Shown here: piece by piece, positions 16,061-31,300 of the stretch | Layout: each line of letters opens with the position of its first letter | Numbering within the stretch: position 1 is the stretch's first letter | Source of the DNA: Ricordea florida | Taxonomy: Eukaryota; Cnidaria; Anthozoa; Corallimorpharia; Ricordeidae | Assembly: GCA_949710005.1 (NCBI GenBank) | Contig: OX453272.1 | Coordinates: 42,977,657-43,041,656, forward strand | Reading direction: 5' to 3' | Length of the DNA: 64,000 nt | Program-made: the position numbers and the translations under genes | The notes under the pieces: model-generated | Seen by the model: the letters and a program-made list of their open reading frames with translations, nothing else | Told to the model about the DNA's origin: nothing | The model's database searches: none

Positions 16061-19000
16061 GTCTCTTGATAAACAAGACAGGATGTCTGAAATGTTTCTG
16101 GCAATTATCAGCAGTAATTTTATTCTATTCACTAGAAGCCGAACTAACGGCAATTATTTCCTTGTTCCTTACCAAGCAATAAAGAACCTCGTGAAAACCA
16201 ACAACGCAAAAATTATCACGAACGAGCCCTTAGGCAACAGCGAACTAAAACACACACTACAATGACACTAAGGACAACACCATTAAGAAAATCAATTTTA
16301 GCCTTGTTTTCATTTGTTTTCAAGATTTTTAATTTTAAAATAGTTACCATTCGCATTTCATCCCTATTTTACACAGACATTTTACCCTGTGTGCTCGCGT
16401 CTTTGATAACACTTGAAATGAAATGGTCATTTCATGTTGTCAGTTTTGCAGAGGCCGGCAAAGAAGCATACCAGACTGTATTTTGTACGCACATGCAATT
16501 TGATGTTCTGGCTGATTGGTGTCGTTGTAGTCGAGGTCGTAGTGGTGTTTGCATAAACTCCATTACAGCGCTAAACAACGAAACAATGAGACTGCACGTG
16601 GAAAATGAAACGCGTGGGTTTCTCTTTAATCTACTCAGACAACAACCTGAAATGAAAATTTTGTATGAAAACGCGAGTGTAAGACCGTAAGATTGTCAGG
16701 AAAATTCCGGAACGACCATATATACCCATCTATCAGACATTGCTTAAGGAAGAGGAGCTTAAACTAGACAAAGCAAGCTCCTATTTTCTTATGGGGGAAA
16801 AAATTATTTTTTAAATTTTTTATCGGTGACGTCTTGAAAGATTTCTTAGTGTATTCGCGTGACGTGATGTCTCCACTAATCACAACAAGAGGGGTTTACA
16901 CGCATAGGGAAAAAAAAAGCCCGTAGGGAACTTGCATTGACCATTAGCAATTCAAAACATTTTATCTCTTCAAACTTCCACTTAGAAAAATAAAGACACA
17001 ACAATAAAAGCTTGCGTTAACATGAAAGGACGGACTACTCCCAAAAAGGTCTCTGAATACAACAATACTGGATTCATGTTTCCTTATAACTACATCCAAC
17101 TGTGAACTTATTTTAAAAGCTGAAATATGTTTTTTTTTGTAACGGGTTGATAAATGAAGGTTGAACAAACGTAAGTTATGAGGAAAGGCTAACGCTCGTA
17201 AAGTACAGCTTCCGTCTTGTCTTACGGTGGAGAAAGTCATGCCATTAACTCATTGATGAACCACTTCTTCTGATCCACTGACGAAGTACCAGTGTTTTGT
17301 TTTTGGGAACTAACTACTTTAAAGTTATCTTGAAAGCTGCCGTGCTTGTGAGGGCTATAAAACACGACTCAAAAGGGGTACAAATGGAACTAAAGCAACC
17401 ACACGAAGAAAAATAATAATAAAACACAAACAAAGTTCCCATCCTCAAAATAGGATCAGCAGTTTAACAGAGATCAAGAAAAGAAAAAAACTATTTTTAC
17501 TTCAAAACGCGACCCTTTCCAGGTCGGGACACTAGTGAACGCCTAGCCTTTTCAAAATACAAAGAAGCATTAGCGGATGTTTTTAACTCATTTCCAGCAG
17601 GTACAAAATAGGCTAAATTAGACCATATTAAAAGTTTATTTTACATCTCGACAGGAAGTACAGCAGTATGGCATACAATATGTCATTTGAAAGGGTATAA
17701 AATGGGCTTTACAGAAAAAAATATGTCTCCTCATAGAAGCCTGCAACTTTTCCGAAAAAATGTTTTATCCTGCATGAATTTGCATACTTAATGCATCATT
17801 TTTGAAGAATACATCATTTTTTGTCAAAATGCTATGTAAATGTACAGAGGTTTTGTAAGAGAAATTGAAGCCTCTCATCTTGGCAACATTTCCTGAAAAT
17901 TTGGCTGAAAAAGAGCCGAACTGAAATTAGTTACGATTTTTTATATACGCCTATGTGAAACTATAAAAACCGATAGCAAAATAAAGCGGAAAAAATGTTG
18001 GGGTCTATCTGGAAAGGGGCGAGTTTAGAAGTGTTAAAAGATAAAGACCGGGCCTCCACCACCCCTGACTTTAATTGGCAAGTCTTTCTGGCAACGCTAG
18101 AACTAGATAATGATTGTTATGATAATGATAGAAATCATTTCTAACAATAAATAAAAAATAACGTAAAAAATAAGAGCATTCCAACTAATTTTATAATTAC
18201 ACTCTTTTTAAACTACATAAGTTTTTAATTCATGTAGTTTGGAAGCCCGTGCAGTTCTATTCCTTGACAGTACCCTTGATAAGCCTATCTCTTTTTGTTA
18301 TTCCTTAGTTCGTTGCAACTTTGCCGCTCCTGATTCAATCACCATAGGATAGGCTTTTATAAACATGTTATTCGGTCAGATATATTAGTTCGATAATTGC
18401 GTGTCTAGCCGATTGACGGTTATGTTGTTTGGTGAGCCAAAATACCTGTTCGGGACACAATGCTCTGACTGTACTCCCATTCTAATCTCTCGCATAATTT
18501 TTTTTTTCTCCATTGGGAAAGGCACAGCTGTTAAGGTTTACAACTTTACTTAAGTTAGTAAATTTTATTTCAATAACTATTCACTGCGCCGTTTAAGCGC
18601 GAGGAACACCCCACAATAGAACCCCTTTTTAATGTTGCGCCTTCTTACTGTCTTAACCTGCTTTGTCTGCTATTGATCCACATAAAATGACCTATTCCCC
18701 AACACGACACTTTAAAGAAATGCACAAGAAATGACATCGCATGGACGACTTTGTATTTTTACCGTACAAAATCATTGTGAGTAAAGGCGGTGCCGTTTAT
18801 TTTACACAAAGGCAGGTGCAAACTTTTCTTTTCACAGGATCAATGGCAGAATAAAAGTACAAAACATTCTTAATTAAAGAGCAAAAAACAGAAACAGGAA
18901 TAAAACCAAGCAAGGTGGAATTGTAAAGAGGCATGCTACGTTCAGCATTTTTTCATATTATATGTATTTTTTTTTTGCGGTTGCCATTGAAAAAACTGGC

Positions 19001-19132
19001 TTTGAGTGGTCAATTGCATGCAAAATACAGTTCAGATGAATTAATTTATGAAAAATACAGAATCAGAATATTTGAGGATTAAAATCTTTACCTAGGAATT
19101 ACACTCGACGAATTATTAATATGATTAATATG

Positions 19133-19177
<45 letters not shown>

Positions 19178-22100
19178 CTTTTTATTTATTTTTTTTATTG
19201 GTCAGGGTAAGGCTAAATCAGTTTGAAACTTTGCAATTTAAATCTTTGCTCCTCGTCGGCGAAACTAACACAAGATGCAATCTAAAAATGCAAAACAGCA
19301 CTGCAATTGCACTGTGAAATCTAGTTTAGATTTACGCTCATCGACTTCGTCAAAAAAGATCCTAGTACTGAAAGTCGACCACGGATATATATTCCGGATA
19401 TTCTGCTCGCTTGGAATCTCGGGTAGTTTCTTATCATGAGCATCAGCCACATTGGATTGTTAGGTTTGTTTCATCTACCTTTTCAATTAAACCAAAGCTA
19501 GATTGAAACGACAGATATATTTTAATGATTTTACGAACTGCCATTTCTCTCTTCTCACTGAACTGCTTGGAAATCTCAGATTAAACAGATGACGAGTTAC
19601 CAAGCTTTTAACCAATAATGGTTGATAATGTTTCCTTTCAGAAATATTCAACCGTTTGAACGTAAACCCGTTATGGTTGAAAACGTTAAACTCAAAAGAA
19701 CACTACCTTAATATTTTCCCTTTGTCTTATGCACAAATCAAATCCTCTTGTCCATGATTAGCTTTATGAGCTTATAACTTAATTCTCGGTGCATTGCGCA
19801 TCTTGCTCACTTTGAAGGCGACACTATAAAAGAGATCACTTTGAATGTTTTGTTTGCTTTGAAGGTTTCTTTTATCTTCCCAGGAATTAATTGGACAATT
19901 TGAAAGTTCGTGATTACGATCTTAGTGTGTATTTAACCGGTTCTTAGATTGCTTACATTTTCCGGTTGAGGTTATGCTCTGAGATTTTCAATAAAATCTG
20001 CTAAGGTATCATTTCCGTCTGTACTTTAGACAATATTTCAAACAAGGGAACAAAGAAAGTTGATTGTATTAAATTTTGTTGATAGCTGTTTATTGTTTAC
20101 TGCTGAGAAAATATTCAACTGACTATTAACACTTTTTGAGCCGTTTAGCAATTGCAGAGAAAACTTAAAAATTCGAAGAAACATTTCCATTTTTTGATTT
20201 CCCCTGATCATTTTATATCGTTTTCTTTAATTTGTTAGGAACGATTTCTTCGCCGGACGGACAAAGCATGGAATCACGACATGACTCTTTCGATCAATTG
20301 AATAGGTAATTTTGTAAAGCTTCGGTACCTCCCATAATTGAAAGGGAATAAATTTCAGCATGAACAGTTTTTTTGCACTTTGGCCGATTGGACCATAAGA
20401 TGTGAACAGGAGTTTGAAGCTGATAAGCGGCCAGCCTGACTGACCCAGTACTGACAAGCTGACTGCCTAATATCTTGTTTAGAGTTGCGACTGACATTTT
20501 CGACTTTTCAGGTTTATTAAAACGTTATTAGAAAACGTCCTTGAACAATGCCTCATTCACCGGGAAGCAAGAAGGCTCCGTCAATTTGAAGTCATCTCGA
20601 AAAGGAGAGTAAATAAGATGGAAATTGAATTTAAATTCACTTTTATTAGAACAAATGTCAGGAGTTTCAGCCATCTGCTTCAGCGTAAATGACAAATAAC
20701 ATTCTTACCATGGTCGGTTTTTGATTCTGTATTTATATAGATATGTCAACGCACTTCCCGGGCGCTGTATTTGTTATTAATTTTGCATTGGTCAGTAATT
20801 GTTTTAAAATGTATCCACTTCTAACCTTAAAAAAACAATGTCCTTATTTGATCGATATACGATACATAAGTTTTCCTTTTTGGATAACCGAAAAACCTCA
20901 AATCATACGAAACCAAACGTTTTAAAATATTTATTTTAGGGTGTGCTTAACCGAAACATACAATCCTCGTTTGTTCACTGTCAGGTTTACAAAACAATAT
21001 GGTGGAAAATTTGATGATTATTGGAAACTGTGCCGAGGTGGTGTAAATAGCGGCGTGTGAGAGCCCAGAGCAAAATGCCATTATTTCATCGGCAACCAAT
21101 GATTAAGCATATTCCCTTCCTACCGTTAGGAGGGTATAGATGTTTTCTTTCAATTATTTATCTCGGTGGTTTCTAGTCTTTTTTCTCGCTTATTTGGTAT
21201 CACGGCTAGCGATGTAGAGGGAGCCTTTAACTCGATTGAAAAATTCTCTGTTCACGACAAAATGTTGAAGTTCAGAGTAAAAATCGTTTGTACTTTGCCA
21301 AAATTCACACAAAACCATAGAGTCTAACTGCATCCTGTATTAACATCGCTGTATTTGTTGACAGTCGGAAGTTAGGTTTCCAAATCAAATCACAATTAAA
21401 ACTATCTTTGCAGCAATGGTGTGAAAATAAAATCACTTTTCCATTATTGTTTGGTTTTTACTTGACGCACATCGCTCTGGGCAGGTGACTTGAACAATAT
21501 AGCCAAGAAACGAAGCTATAATATGTTCGATTTCGTAACGAACCATAATTTTTGACAATGAAAAAAGATGCCATTCTGAAACGATCTGAAGTTGATGAAG
21601 CAATTTTAAGCGATTCAAGCAAAAGAACCCATCAGAATGCAGTAAGCATAAATACGGTGACATTCGATGAGTTTCTGTTTTGTACGGGGGCACGCGTGGC
21701 ACAAATTACCCATTTTCACACTCATCTCACTAAACACATAATGCGGCTCGATAATTAAATTTCATAGTGTGATACGAGCCGTTTGTAAGAAAACAAGCAG
21801 TTTTGAATGCGGTAATACTGTAATTAAGGCAAGACAATTGTCTCTTGCAAAGAACTTGCAAAAAATTGTTTTCACCACGGTTGTACCGCTATCCGCACGA
21901 ATTCGATTTGGTATGTTGTTGAACACTCGGTATTTTTCAGCATGGGAGTTATGCGGCGATTATTTGGACAGCACGTGTCGGCCTTGTTATCGTCAAATTT
22001 TATATACCTAGAATCAACATTTCAAAGAAATGGATCTCTAATTGTTTTGATGGCGAATAAAAGTGTAAAAAAAGCTGTGAAAACACTTTACCGCCAAAAC

Positions 22101-22180
22101 AAAAGTCATTGATGAACAGATTAAATTACAAAGATGCCACTGATCTGCGTCGTCTTTCATTTAGGGACCTAGGTTTAATT
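16061..22180. other. Long intergenic stretch
   Basis: No ORF over 100 codons carries a recognisable domain, and no clear exon with splice signals was found. The short frames near 16,262, 16,962, 20,227-20,497 and 21,433 look random. The only definite structure is the TTA microsatellite at 19,133-19,175. It could hold distal regulatory DNA for the receptor gene to its right. Confidence 0.5.
19133..19175. repeat. (TTA)n microsatellite
   Basis: About 14 uninterrupted TTA units. ATT-type runs often mark LINE tails in this kind of genome, but no LINE body was recognised beside it. Confidence 0.9.
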
Positions 22181-22190
22181 AGCCACACTA

Positions 22191-22330
22191 GCCAATCACG
22201 GGGAAGTTGCATCACGTGACCTGGTTGGCAGCTGGGCTAGTCAAACTACAAGGCGAGGCAATGGTCAAGTGCAAAAGCCCCTTCACTGTGGAAAAGACTA
22301 TAAAACGCCATCAGCGACAGAACGGATCTG
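22191..22330 (+). promoter_or_regulatory. Probable core promoter of the NR2E gene
   Basis: A CCAAT box (GCCAATCACG, 22,191), a CACGTG E-box (22,213-22,218) and a TATAAAA box (22,299-22,305) precede the first ATG at 22,363. The spacing predicts initiation near 22,330 and a 5' leader of about 30 bases. E-box plus TATA suggests regulated rather than housekeeping expression (inference). Confidence 0.5.
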
Positions 22331-22362
22331 TAGTTGTAACAAGTTTGAGAGAGGCGTTTATC

Positions 22363-25300
22363 ATGGAGATGGACCCGCAGAAAACAGGTAGGAAGATAAA
22401 ACGCCAGGACCTTCACATTGTTCAAGGGCTGCACGTGCTGACATTCTACGGAAGTTTTTCTTGGAGTGAGTTTAAAAGTTTAGAGTTCTTAAAAGGTTTT
22501 ACTTTTAATTAAAATCCCATTAGCTGGACTATGATACCAACGTGTAGCCATGTTTTCGCTTCAAAAATGTAGACTTTTTCTTTATGTTCCACTTCTATCA
22601 ACGCTCTTGTTTCCCACTGGTATTTAAATATCGGTGAAAAAACCTAAACTGCCACTAATTCCTTGTCATTTTCATGGTGCACAAACCAAACTTCAGGGCC
22701 GGAAAATTCAACTCGAAATCCCCAAATACCCTACAATCGTTTTGCTCTGTCCAATTTCGTCTTAGGTTTTAACAAACAACAGCTTTAAATTCTGATACTT
22801 AACATATTCAAAAATAAAATGCTTCATACCAGCGCTCATATGACTTTACCGATTTGACTGTTACACGCTTTAGAAGAGCAAGAACGAGAAAACGACAATT
22901 CGTCGCCCAAGAAGCAAGAAACAGAACGCAAGCCTGAAGTTCTTTGCAAAGTGTGTGGAGACATTTCGTCCGGGCGTCATTACGGCGTTTATACGTGCGA
23001 CGGCTGCAGTGGGTTTTTCATGCGCAGCGTGCGTCGTGATATGGTTTACTCGTGCAAGGGCAATGGTAACTGTGTTGTTGATAAGAAGAGACGAAACCAG
23101 TGTCAAGCGTGCCGTTTCAAAAAATGTCTCGATGTCAAGATGAACAGATTCGGTAAGTGATAAAGTTACATACAAAGTTAGTCATCAACACTGCCAGCTT
23201 GTCGGACAAGCAATTAAAACTCACCCATCTTCAATTTTTGTGTTCGTTTTTGTCACATATCCTATGGAAGGGGTTTAACCCAATTCCATTGCTACATTGC
23301 CAGATAAATCGAAGAATACAAAACAATTTGTCCTTTTGTACTGTAAATGCCCAAAGAGGGCGGAAAACGTTTTAAAAATCATGCTCTTTCAGTTACATTA
23401 TCTGAACCGTTTTGTTCAATGTTTTTGTATCTTGTGAGGAAAATTTACCCTTTATTTCCTGCTTTCGACGAGGAAAAAAATTAAAATTTAATTTGGCGAC
23501 AGAATGTTTACTCGCGAGATCCAAAACGTTAAAATTACAGAATTCCATCTAAAAGTTTCCAAAGTCGACTTACACAATGTATTTTTTGTCTGTGATGCTT
23601 TTCTAATCGATGTATCGCAGGTACCGAAGACAGGAACAAGAATTTCTCCCTGTTATCACACTGTTTAGTATTTCGGAATTTTCCTTAATTTGACAACGTG
23701 ATATATCTTTGGAAGGCGATATTTTGATACCCTCAGAGAGGCACATTGTTCCCTAAATACATTGAATTTCGAAGACAGCAATTAGTTCCAATTAATCTCT
23801 ATAATAGAAAGGAAACGTCAAACTTTCCTTCCATTCTTCGTTGACAACAAATCAGTGTGTATTTTCGCAAGCTGCGGTTTAAGATCCCTTGCAATTAAAC
23901 TTTATTTATACGAACCAGAGACCGTGTAAGGCACTAAGAAATTAGAGTTTTTTAAAAGAAATAGGTAAATAAATGTTCCGTAATGAAAAGCTAGCATGAT
24001 ATCGCAGGAAGATTAGAAAAACAGTAAATTGTTTTAAGCGATAATCTGTGGCCTTCCACGGAAAGCCATATGTCGGCCTAATGAGCACAGGTGAAAAAAA
24101 CCTTTTAAACGTCCGTACAAGAAAAACATTTGTCGGTAGCTTTGAAGAATAACCCATTTCCTGTGTAATGATTTAGTCGGATAATTTTTAAAGGCCAAGA
24201 AAAAACGGTCACCCTTTTTTGAAGAAAGGAGGAGAAAGGCTTTGAATGAATTATAATCCCTAGTCAAAACTATTCCCTGCAGGTGAACTCCTACAGATCA
24301 CTTGCAAAGCATTTCTTCATCCATTATAACATCTATCCCGTATTATCTTTTGAACCGTAACCTATTCCTATTCTTCGAAAAACAATTGACTGCGTTCTTG
24401 ACCAAGACAACAAATGCTGCTATTGTCCTAAGCAATACAATTTCCTGTCGAGAAACCTTTGACGAAACGTGAACGCTATTTTCTTTCTTGTATGACCACG
24501 GTTCGTTGTTCAAAAGGAACTTTTCGCTTGCTCACTAAAACGGAGGAGAATTAGCTAGACTTAGCTAGGATACCGGTGTTAACACGATTATGGTTTATTT
24601 GAAATATAGGCAATTTAGAAGCACCACGCCGCTTGTTTTGAATAGATTAATATTGATAGTGATACACTATTGTAATATTGGGCCGAGCAGTAGGGGTTAG
24701 ATGAAGAGTAAACAAGAACGCGTGGCGAGATCAAAACGACTTTTCTCCGAGCTAGTTAGAAGATATTTGGATGTAAAATGCCTTAAAACCCGATAGTAAC
24801 ACGCACAAAAAAATATATTGCTAATTACCACGCCTTTCCTTTCAAAAAAAAAAATTGAAACATATGCAACAATACTGTACTTTACTAAAAGAAATAAAAA
24901 AGCGCTGGTTAAAAACTGTATTATCAGAACAGCTTTTATTGTATGTTGTGAACAATTGCTTGTAAGTTCTTTGAAGCATTTTATCCCACCACATCAACCA
25001 ATATGGAAAGATTTCTAGCATTCGAATACTGGATAAATTGGGAAAAGAATAATAAGTTCCTAACTTCCCAGACATATTTTGTTAGTAAAGAGGTTCTGGA
25101 GCATATCAAGGGAAAAAGGTCGTTCTTTAAAAGAGTACCAATTTCGGCTAAAAGCCAAAAAGGTTTTCATACATTTCCCAACTGAAAAAATATTTCAGAT
25201 TTTGTAGGTTTTGTTGATGAACAAAAAGAAGCAGAAGGTAACGACGCAGTCAATATTAGAAAACCAACATTTCATTTATGGAGAAAAATTAACTTTATTG

Positions 25301-28300
25301 ATAATTTTTGCACGCTAGCGGGAATAAAGCTGAATTTCTTTAATATATTTTTGTTGCCCAAAACGTGAGAATTCTTCCTGTTTGGTGTTGGGAAGTCTGT
25401 TCAGTCTACGCCAAAACAACCACTGAAACCTGCCCGCCTCTTGAACATTTATAAAACAAAATATTATGTGCCAAAGCTAAGCAAATAAAGAATTTAAAAA
25501 CCAACTTCCCTTCGAAGTTGATCGCCGGCAAGTGAAATTTCAGATCAGACAAAGGGATTATTCAAAATAACACCTCGAGGAATGGGAAATATTGTCCTCT
25601 GAAAGAAAAGTGCCTCAGTTAAAAATCTGTGATAAATGTTGAGATATTCTTCAATCATTGCTTCTTAAGGAGTGAAGAATGGACCAGGACATAAATTGCT
25701 CAGTAAACAGAGCTCCCCGTCTTTGGATCAAATTATTGGTTCCTATTGTAAGCAAGGTCGTGTTCGTTCTCATTTTTCTTGTTTCTCTGGTAACAGTTAC
25801 ATCAGACCTCAGTGCATGGGTCGATTAACAACTGCTGTGCCACTTTAACAAAAGCTTTTATTTCTTTATCGCGATTAAGGTACTCTTAATATTTTCAAAC
25901 CCCTCGAGGGAAATTACGACAGACCAACATTTCCATTGTCCATTTATCTTGCACGCTTGGAAACAGTTTTGTGCGAAAGGTTCCTGTTAGTTTCCTTGGT
26001 TTCAATATGAACAAGAAAGTAACTCTCTGATAGTAAGGGAACCCGGCTTTGGAACTTGTTTAACTACGGTCCACATCTCAATGTTGAGACTGGGGTTGAT
26101 TCTCAAAGCCTTTTTGATACGTTCCGTAGGTTACATGAGGTAATTTATAAGGAGGTACTTCAATTTAAATGGTACTTTCAAGATGAAATTTACAAGTAGT
26201 CACTGCTTTTACCAGTAATTTGGTTGGCGAGGTGTTGTTGATTTCTTCAACGACATAACCAAAAAACAGCTGTAAAATGGAACAAAAGAAACTTGCAATT
26301 CATGAAGAAATGAATTTTAATTTTAAGGTTTCTAGGATGTATATGGACGTTTCAACGATTTAGTCAAACCGTCAATTAAAATAATAGTTTTGTGACCGAA
26401 GCGAAGAAAGGAATGACTTGTTTTCGGGTTCGCGTGACATCTTGGTGCAGTTTTGACATAACTTTAACATATAAAACTTTGCTTTATCCAAGGAACATGT
26501 TAGCTAATCCGAGCTTAAGAATAACAGGTGTCTAAAGTAACAGCATGAAAGAAAAATATCAAGTATTTTACTGATATTAAATTCCAGCAAGTTAGAAACA
26601 AAGAGTATGATATTTAACTAATACACAACAACCAAAAGCTACTAATTCCACACAAACAAAGAGTATACCAGTTGCGAAAGCTACAGAAAACAATTCAACG
26701 TATTTTAACTTTCCGCATTTAACAAGAAGTAAACTGCTGTTTGAATAAGAATAAAAACAGAAACATCAGTTGGGAGTTGAAGTAATGGCAAATTACCTCG
26801 GGTACTTCTGTTATAAAACGCTCCAAGACTAAAGTCCATTGAATGAAATGATCTAAACAGCTTTGTGTGAGGCCTTTCGGATGAAAATATTCCTAACTTT
26901 AAGGAAATAATTTATTTCTCTCAAAGCTAAGTTCAGTATTAGTTATATTCATATCTGCCGCATAATGATGAGGGAAATTAAAATAATTTTACAAATGAGG
27001 TCTTTAAAATTTCTCACGAATTTCACTGAGATCCATTGAGTGTTAACAGAAACCAGGGCAATGAGCCAAAGTTTTACATTAAGTAAGAAACTAAATATGC
27101 AATTTGTTTCTCTGAATAGTTGCTAAGGTACAAAACAGATAAACAGACTAGTGGGCACGAATGTAGCAAGATGCAGATTATAAAGTCACCTACATTCGTG
27201 TAAAAAGATATTTGTAGCAGCCTAGATGGTTTTCAACACTTCAAAATGTCCAAATTCTATTTAACTTTGCTTCAGAAACAGGGGCTATTTGCCTTAATTC
27301 TGGGTTTGAATTTCCTGAGAGAAACGTCTAGAGTAAAGGTGCGCTTTGCAAATCAGAAAGCGTGTTTGCAGTTGGGTCGATTTGAGAAGCCACACTTACG
27401 TATTTGTCGATATCCAAGAGGGGAAATTTTGGTAAGTAGAATTACTGAAACAGCCTCATTTGTGTTAATTTTTCAGCTGTACAGCAGGAAAGGCAGCCGA
27501 ACTCGACTCGACTTCTTAAACCACCTCTCGGAGACGAGTACACGGCCAAAATCATGAACAACGACTTTCTGACAAGTCTAATTGTGGCGGAACCCTGCAG
27601 AGAGCCTGTTTACCGAATCGGTCATCAAACACCGGGCATACCGTACCCAAGCCAACAGGAAATCAGCAGCTCGCTCTATTTCTCGTCTCCTGATGCCATT
27701 TGCGAATCTGCCGCCAGATTGCTGTTCATTTCCGTCAAATGGGCCAGAAACATACCTTCGTTTGTAAATCTTCCATTCAGAGACCAAGTGATTTTATTAG
27801 AGGAAGGCTGGCGAGAACTTTTTATTCTGGGAGCCGTGCAATGGAACATGCCGCTGGAAGTAGCGCCGCTTTTAGCGGCCGCAGGCATGCACGTAGACAA
27901 CACACCAGCCGAAAAAATCGTCGCCACTATGGCAGATATCCGCATGCTGCAAGAAATTAGTGCGCGCTTCCGTAGTTTACAAGTTGGTGAGGCTGAATAC
28001 GCGTGTTTGAAAGCTGTTGTCCTGTTTAAATCAGGTAGGTCTTGAAATAGAGTTAAGACAAGATTTATAAAATGTGCTGTGAACAAAACTAAGAAAACCA
28101 CAAAAAAGTATATTATTGCTGAGAGAGTTTGATTCAATGAATACACGAAAAATTTCCTCCTCCTAAATGCAATAGAACCCAATCATACTGGCCTGTTTTA
28201 TTCAAGGTTTGACATTTTCAAAGGTTGTTAAATAACTTCATTCATACAAACACTGTCTTATTGCCTTCAAGTATTCAGAATTACAACCAGCACATAAATC

Positions 28301-31300
28301 TTCCAAGCAACAGTGTTATTATTTTAAACAAAATTGATTTCGATGAAAATCTTATTCTGGTGTAGTTCTGCCCTGAGAGGAACCACACCGCAAAATGAGT
28401 TTGCAACATAACAAGCTCATAGAGTTTAACGAAGCTACTTTTGCTACCATAAAATGAAAAAAGTCTGTTATTTTTGATATGATAGATGGTCCAGCTGTAG
28501 GAATACTATTGCATTCAGCAATAGCTTTTAATTCCTAAATTTGAGTTTTAAGTTTGAGTTTTTTAATTTTTAAAACAAGGGGACTAAAAGTTTAGGAAGA
28601 TTAAAAGCTCAACTTATCTTCCAACAAGGTCACCATGAAGTCTTATGTCTGAATTAGGTTTGTATTTCTAGTTACTGAGGCTTTACATGCCGTTTGATAG
28701 GCGTTCTAAGATCAAATTGCCAGATCAGACACTTGAAATGTACTAATCACGCAAAATTACCCGGTTTGTATTTTGAAAGTAAAATTTATTCTAGAAAAGT
28801 GTAATCCATTTTATACGCTGTGAGAACAAATGCCACAAATATCTTGGACCGTGCTTCCCACCTCAGATTAAAAACGAGTTGGTTATCAGCGTGTCGTATT
28901 AAAATGCAGCGTGTTTTTCGGTTGGGATTTATTAGCCGCTGGTATCCATGTCCATATCATAGCCAAATCAAAGCCGCTTAATTGTGACTAATTAACCATC
29001 TCTACTCAGTACTTTCTTGCTCTCACTCTGGACCTACACTACAATTCATTTATAATTAAAACCCCAATCTTCGGTGATTGAATTCCTTAATCAAACTGTG
29101 TACACCAGATATTGAAATATGCCTAATTACGAGTCTTCTGAATTTCCCATATTAACTTTAATCAAATATGAAACTTATACTCTTACAAGCTAATGAGCTG
29201 TAGAAACCCCATGAGGGTGAATAATTTCGCTAAAGAACGAATCACTCGGCGTGGAGCAAAAAAATACGAATTTCGCTTTCACTGCAATCCATGGGTAGAG
29301 ATTTGTCTATACCTTGTCTCTAGAATTAGAGTTGAAAGTATATAGACAAGTTTTTGTATTTGTCGAAGTGTTTAGAGTTTTGTGTTTTCTCTGTCGGAGT
29401 TCGGAGTCTGTTCAAAGAACTTCAAGATGACGGCTGTGCGATGAGTACAAAAGATTGCGACGGAACACCTAATGTAAGATGCCACAGCAAGATAACAGTA
29501 TTAATATGTGAATGAACTCCTCAGAGATTGGCATCTGGAATTGTTAGAAAAAGGGCGGCTTTAACAGGAGGCGATATTCTTGATGTTTAGACTACAAATT
29601 TTGGGGTAAAAGCACTACTGCGATTCCAAGATTTTTCTCTACAGAGAGATGGGCTCACAGCTCTCTCGTGCATAGCAAATAGATGAAATTACACTATTAA
29701 CCAGCAAATTTTTTCTAAGTGCAAAAAATGCCCCTTTTGCGAATTATTCCCTTTTAAACATTAATAAATGGCTTTTTCTCTTCGACAAGAAGCCTGAATT
29801 TTTGAGGAGCCCTTATACCGGCGAATCTCAATATTTGTACTTTTTTCGAAGAACAAAGAAGACTAAAACGATAGCTAAGAGCGTTTAAAATCACAAGAAT
29901 TGGTTTGAAAGCTTTTAAAAGTTTATTTGGTTTCCTCTTACACCCCCATAAAAAACGTGGCGGATATTTCTACTGTCACAGTGGTAATAGTGACAGGTGC
30001 TTCGGGCAATGACTCGATAGCAATCACTCTGAATCACTTTACCACCCGCCATCTCACAGACTTTGGGGTTGATTCGATCTATATTCAATTTAAACCTGTA
30101 CCTAACTTGCTGGTTTAAAGAGGAAGCAGTCACGCGACAGTTTTGCAAGAATGAAGGCGAAAAATCTATTTGAAGAAACTCGGTTCCTTAAATGTGAGTG
30201 CATGATAGATTCTTTTTCGTCTTTTAATTTTTTATAAGCTGGACTCGTTTCAAAGAACACAATATTGTGAACGTTTTTGATGTCCAAACTAATTGTTTTT
30301 CGCAGTTCAAGGATAACGACTTTAAAACTGGTACCTGTAGTTTTATTTAATTAAAGCTTGACGTGTCTCAATACTGGAGCATTTGCTGTTTGTTTTCGCG
30401 AAAATCCTTCATTTTTCATTCCGTTCTATCATGGGCTAAACTTTTTCTAATAATTAAACTGGAGGTGACATGTGGATGAAGTTCAAATTTCTTTGATTCA
30501 TCTGGAAAAAAATAAAAATAGCTGTTGTATACTAAGAAGTAAAAAAAAACTTTTGGATGCAACAAAGAACCTAGTAAGAAACGAAACACTTACCAAGTTC
30601 AAAGCTTAGTAAAGCTTGCGAAGTCAAAGATTCGTTTTGGCCCCAAGTAAGTTTTTTTTCTCCACAACACATATACTGCATGTATTTTTGAACAAATAAA
30701 GCGTTTTTCTATTGGCGTCACAATTTGTTTCCTATAGATTCTGCAATAGCGCGGGTGCAGCATTTCATTTTAGTTGAGTTTCCGAAAACAGAAAAACAGG
30801 TAAATCAAATTTGTATCAGTTAAGGAGCTTAGTTCTTTAATTTTTGCATAGATTGATAAAAAGAGGGCGCATTACAGACAACAATACTAACTTATTGCTT
30901 CAAGTGCAATGTTTAGGAAGGTTTTTTTTGACGCGCTAAGAATGGGTTAAGTGCAAGGCTGGCGAAAACATTGTAAAAACAGCAAAGAAGGGCACTGTAC
31001 CTTACATTCACATTGCCTGATATTGAAGCTCAAAATTCACTGTTTCAATTCAGACACTGTTGTTTTTTTATTTCTTTTAAAAAAGAAAGTTTGAAGCTTT
31101 TGACGTGAGCTTCAATTCGTGATAATTTCATTAAGCCGGTGCCCTAGCGGATTTGCCCTCTTCCCCTAAATTTGATGCCCCACGGTTCCAATTCCGCTAG
31201 CGGACATGGTCCCCTCTGCCTTCCCCCTGACATATTACAGTTTCGTTCGAATTTGATTGCGATTATAGCTTTTTACTAGAAATGGAAGCGGCACCAGCTC

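Noticed and set aside
20227-20497. Two overlapping minus-strand ORFs of 67-76 aa
   Set aside because: No motif, no splice signals, and two frames equally open, as expected by chance.
22207-22512. 101-aa frame starting at 22,207 as the receptor N terminus
   Set aside because: It would start upstream of the CACGTG and TATA boxes and read through the exon 1 donor; the short start at 22,363 fits promoter and splicing.
27676-28182. 168-aa minus-strand ORF
   Set aside because: Antisense to the conserved ligand-binding-domain exon; no domain of its own.
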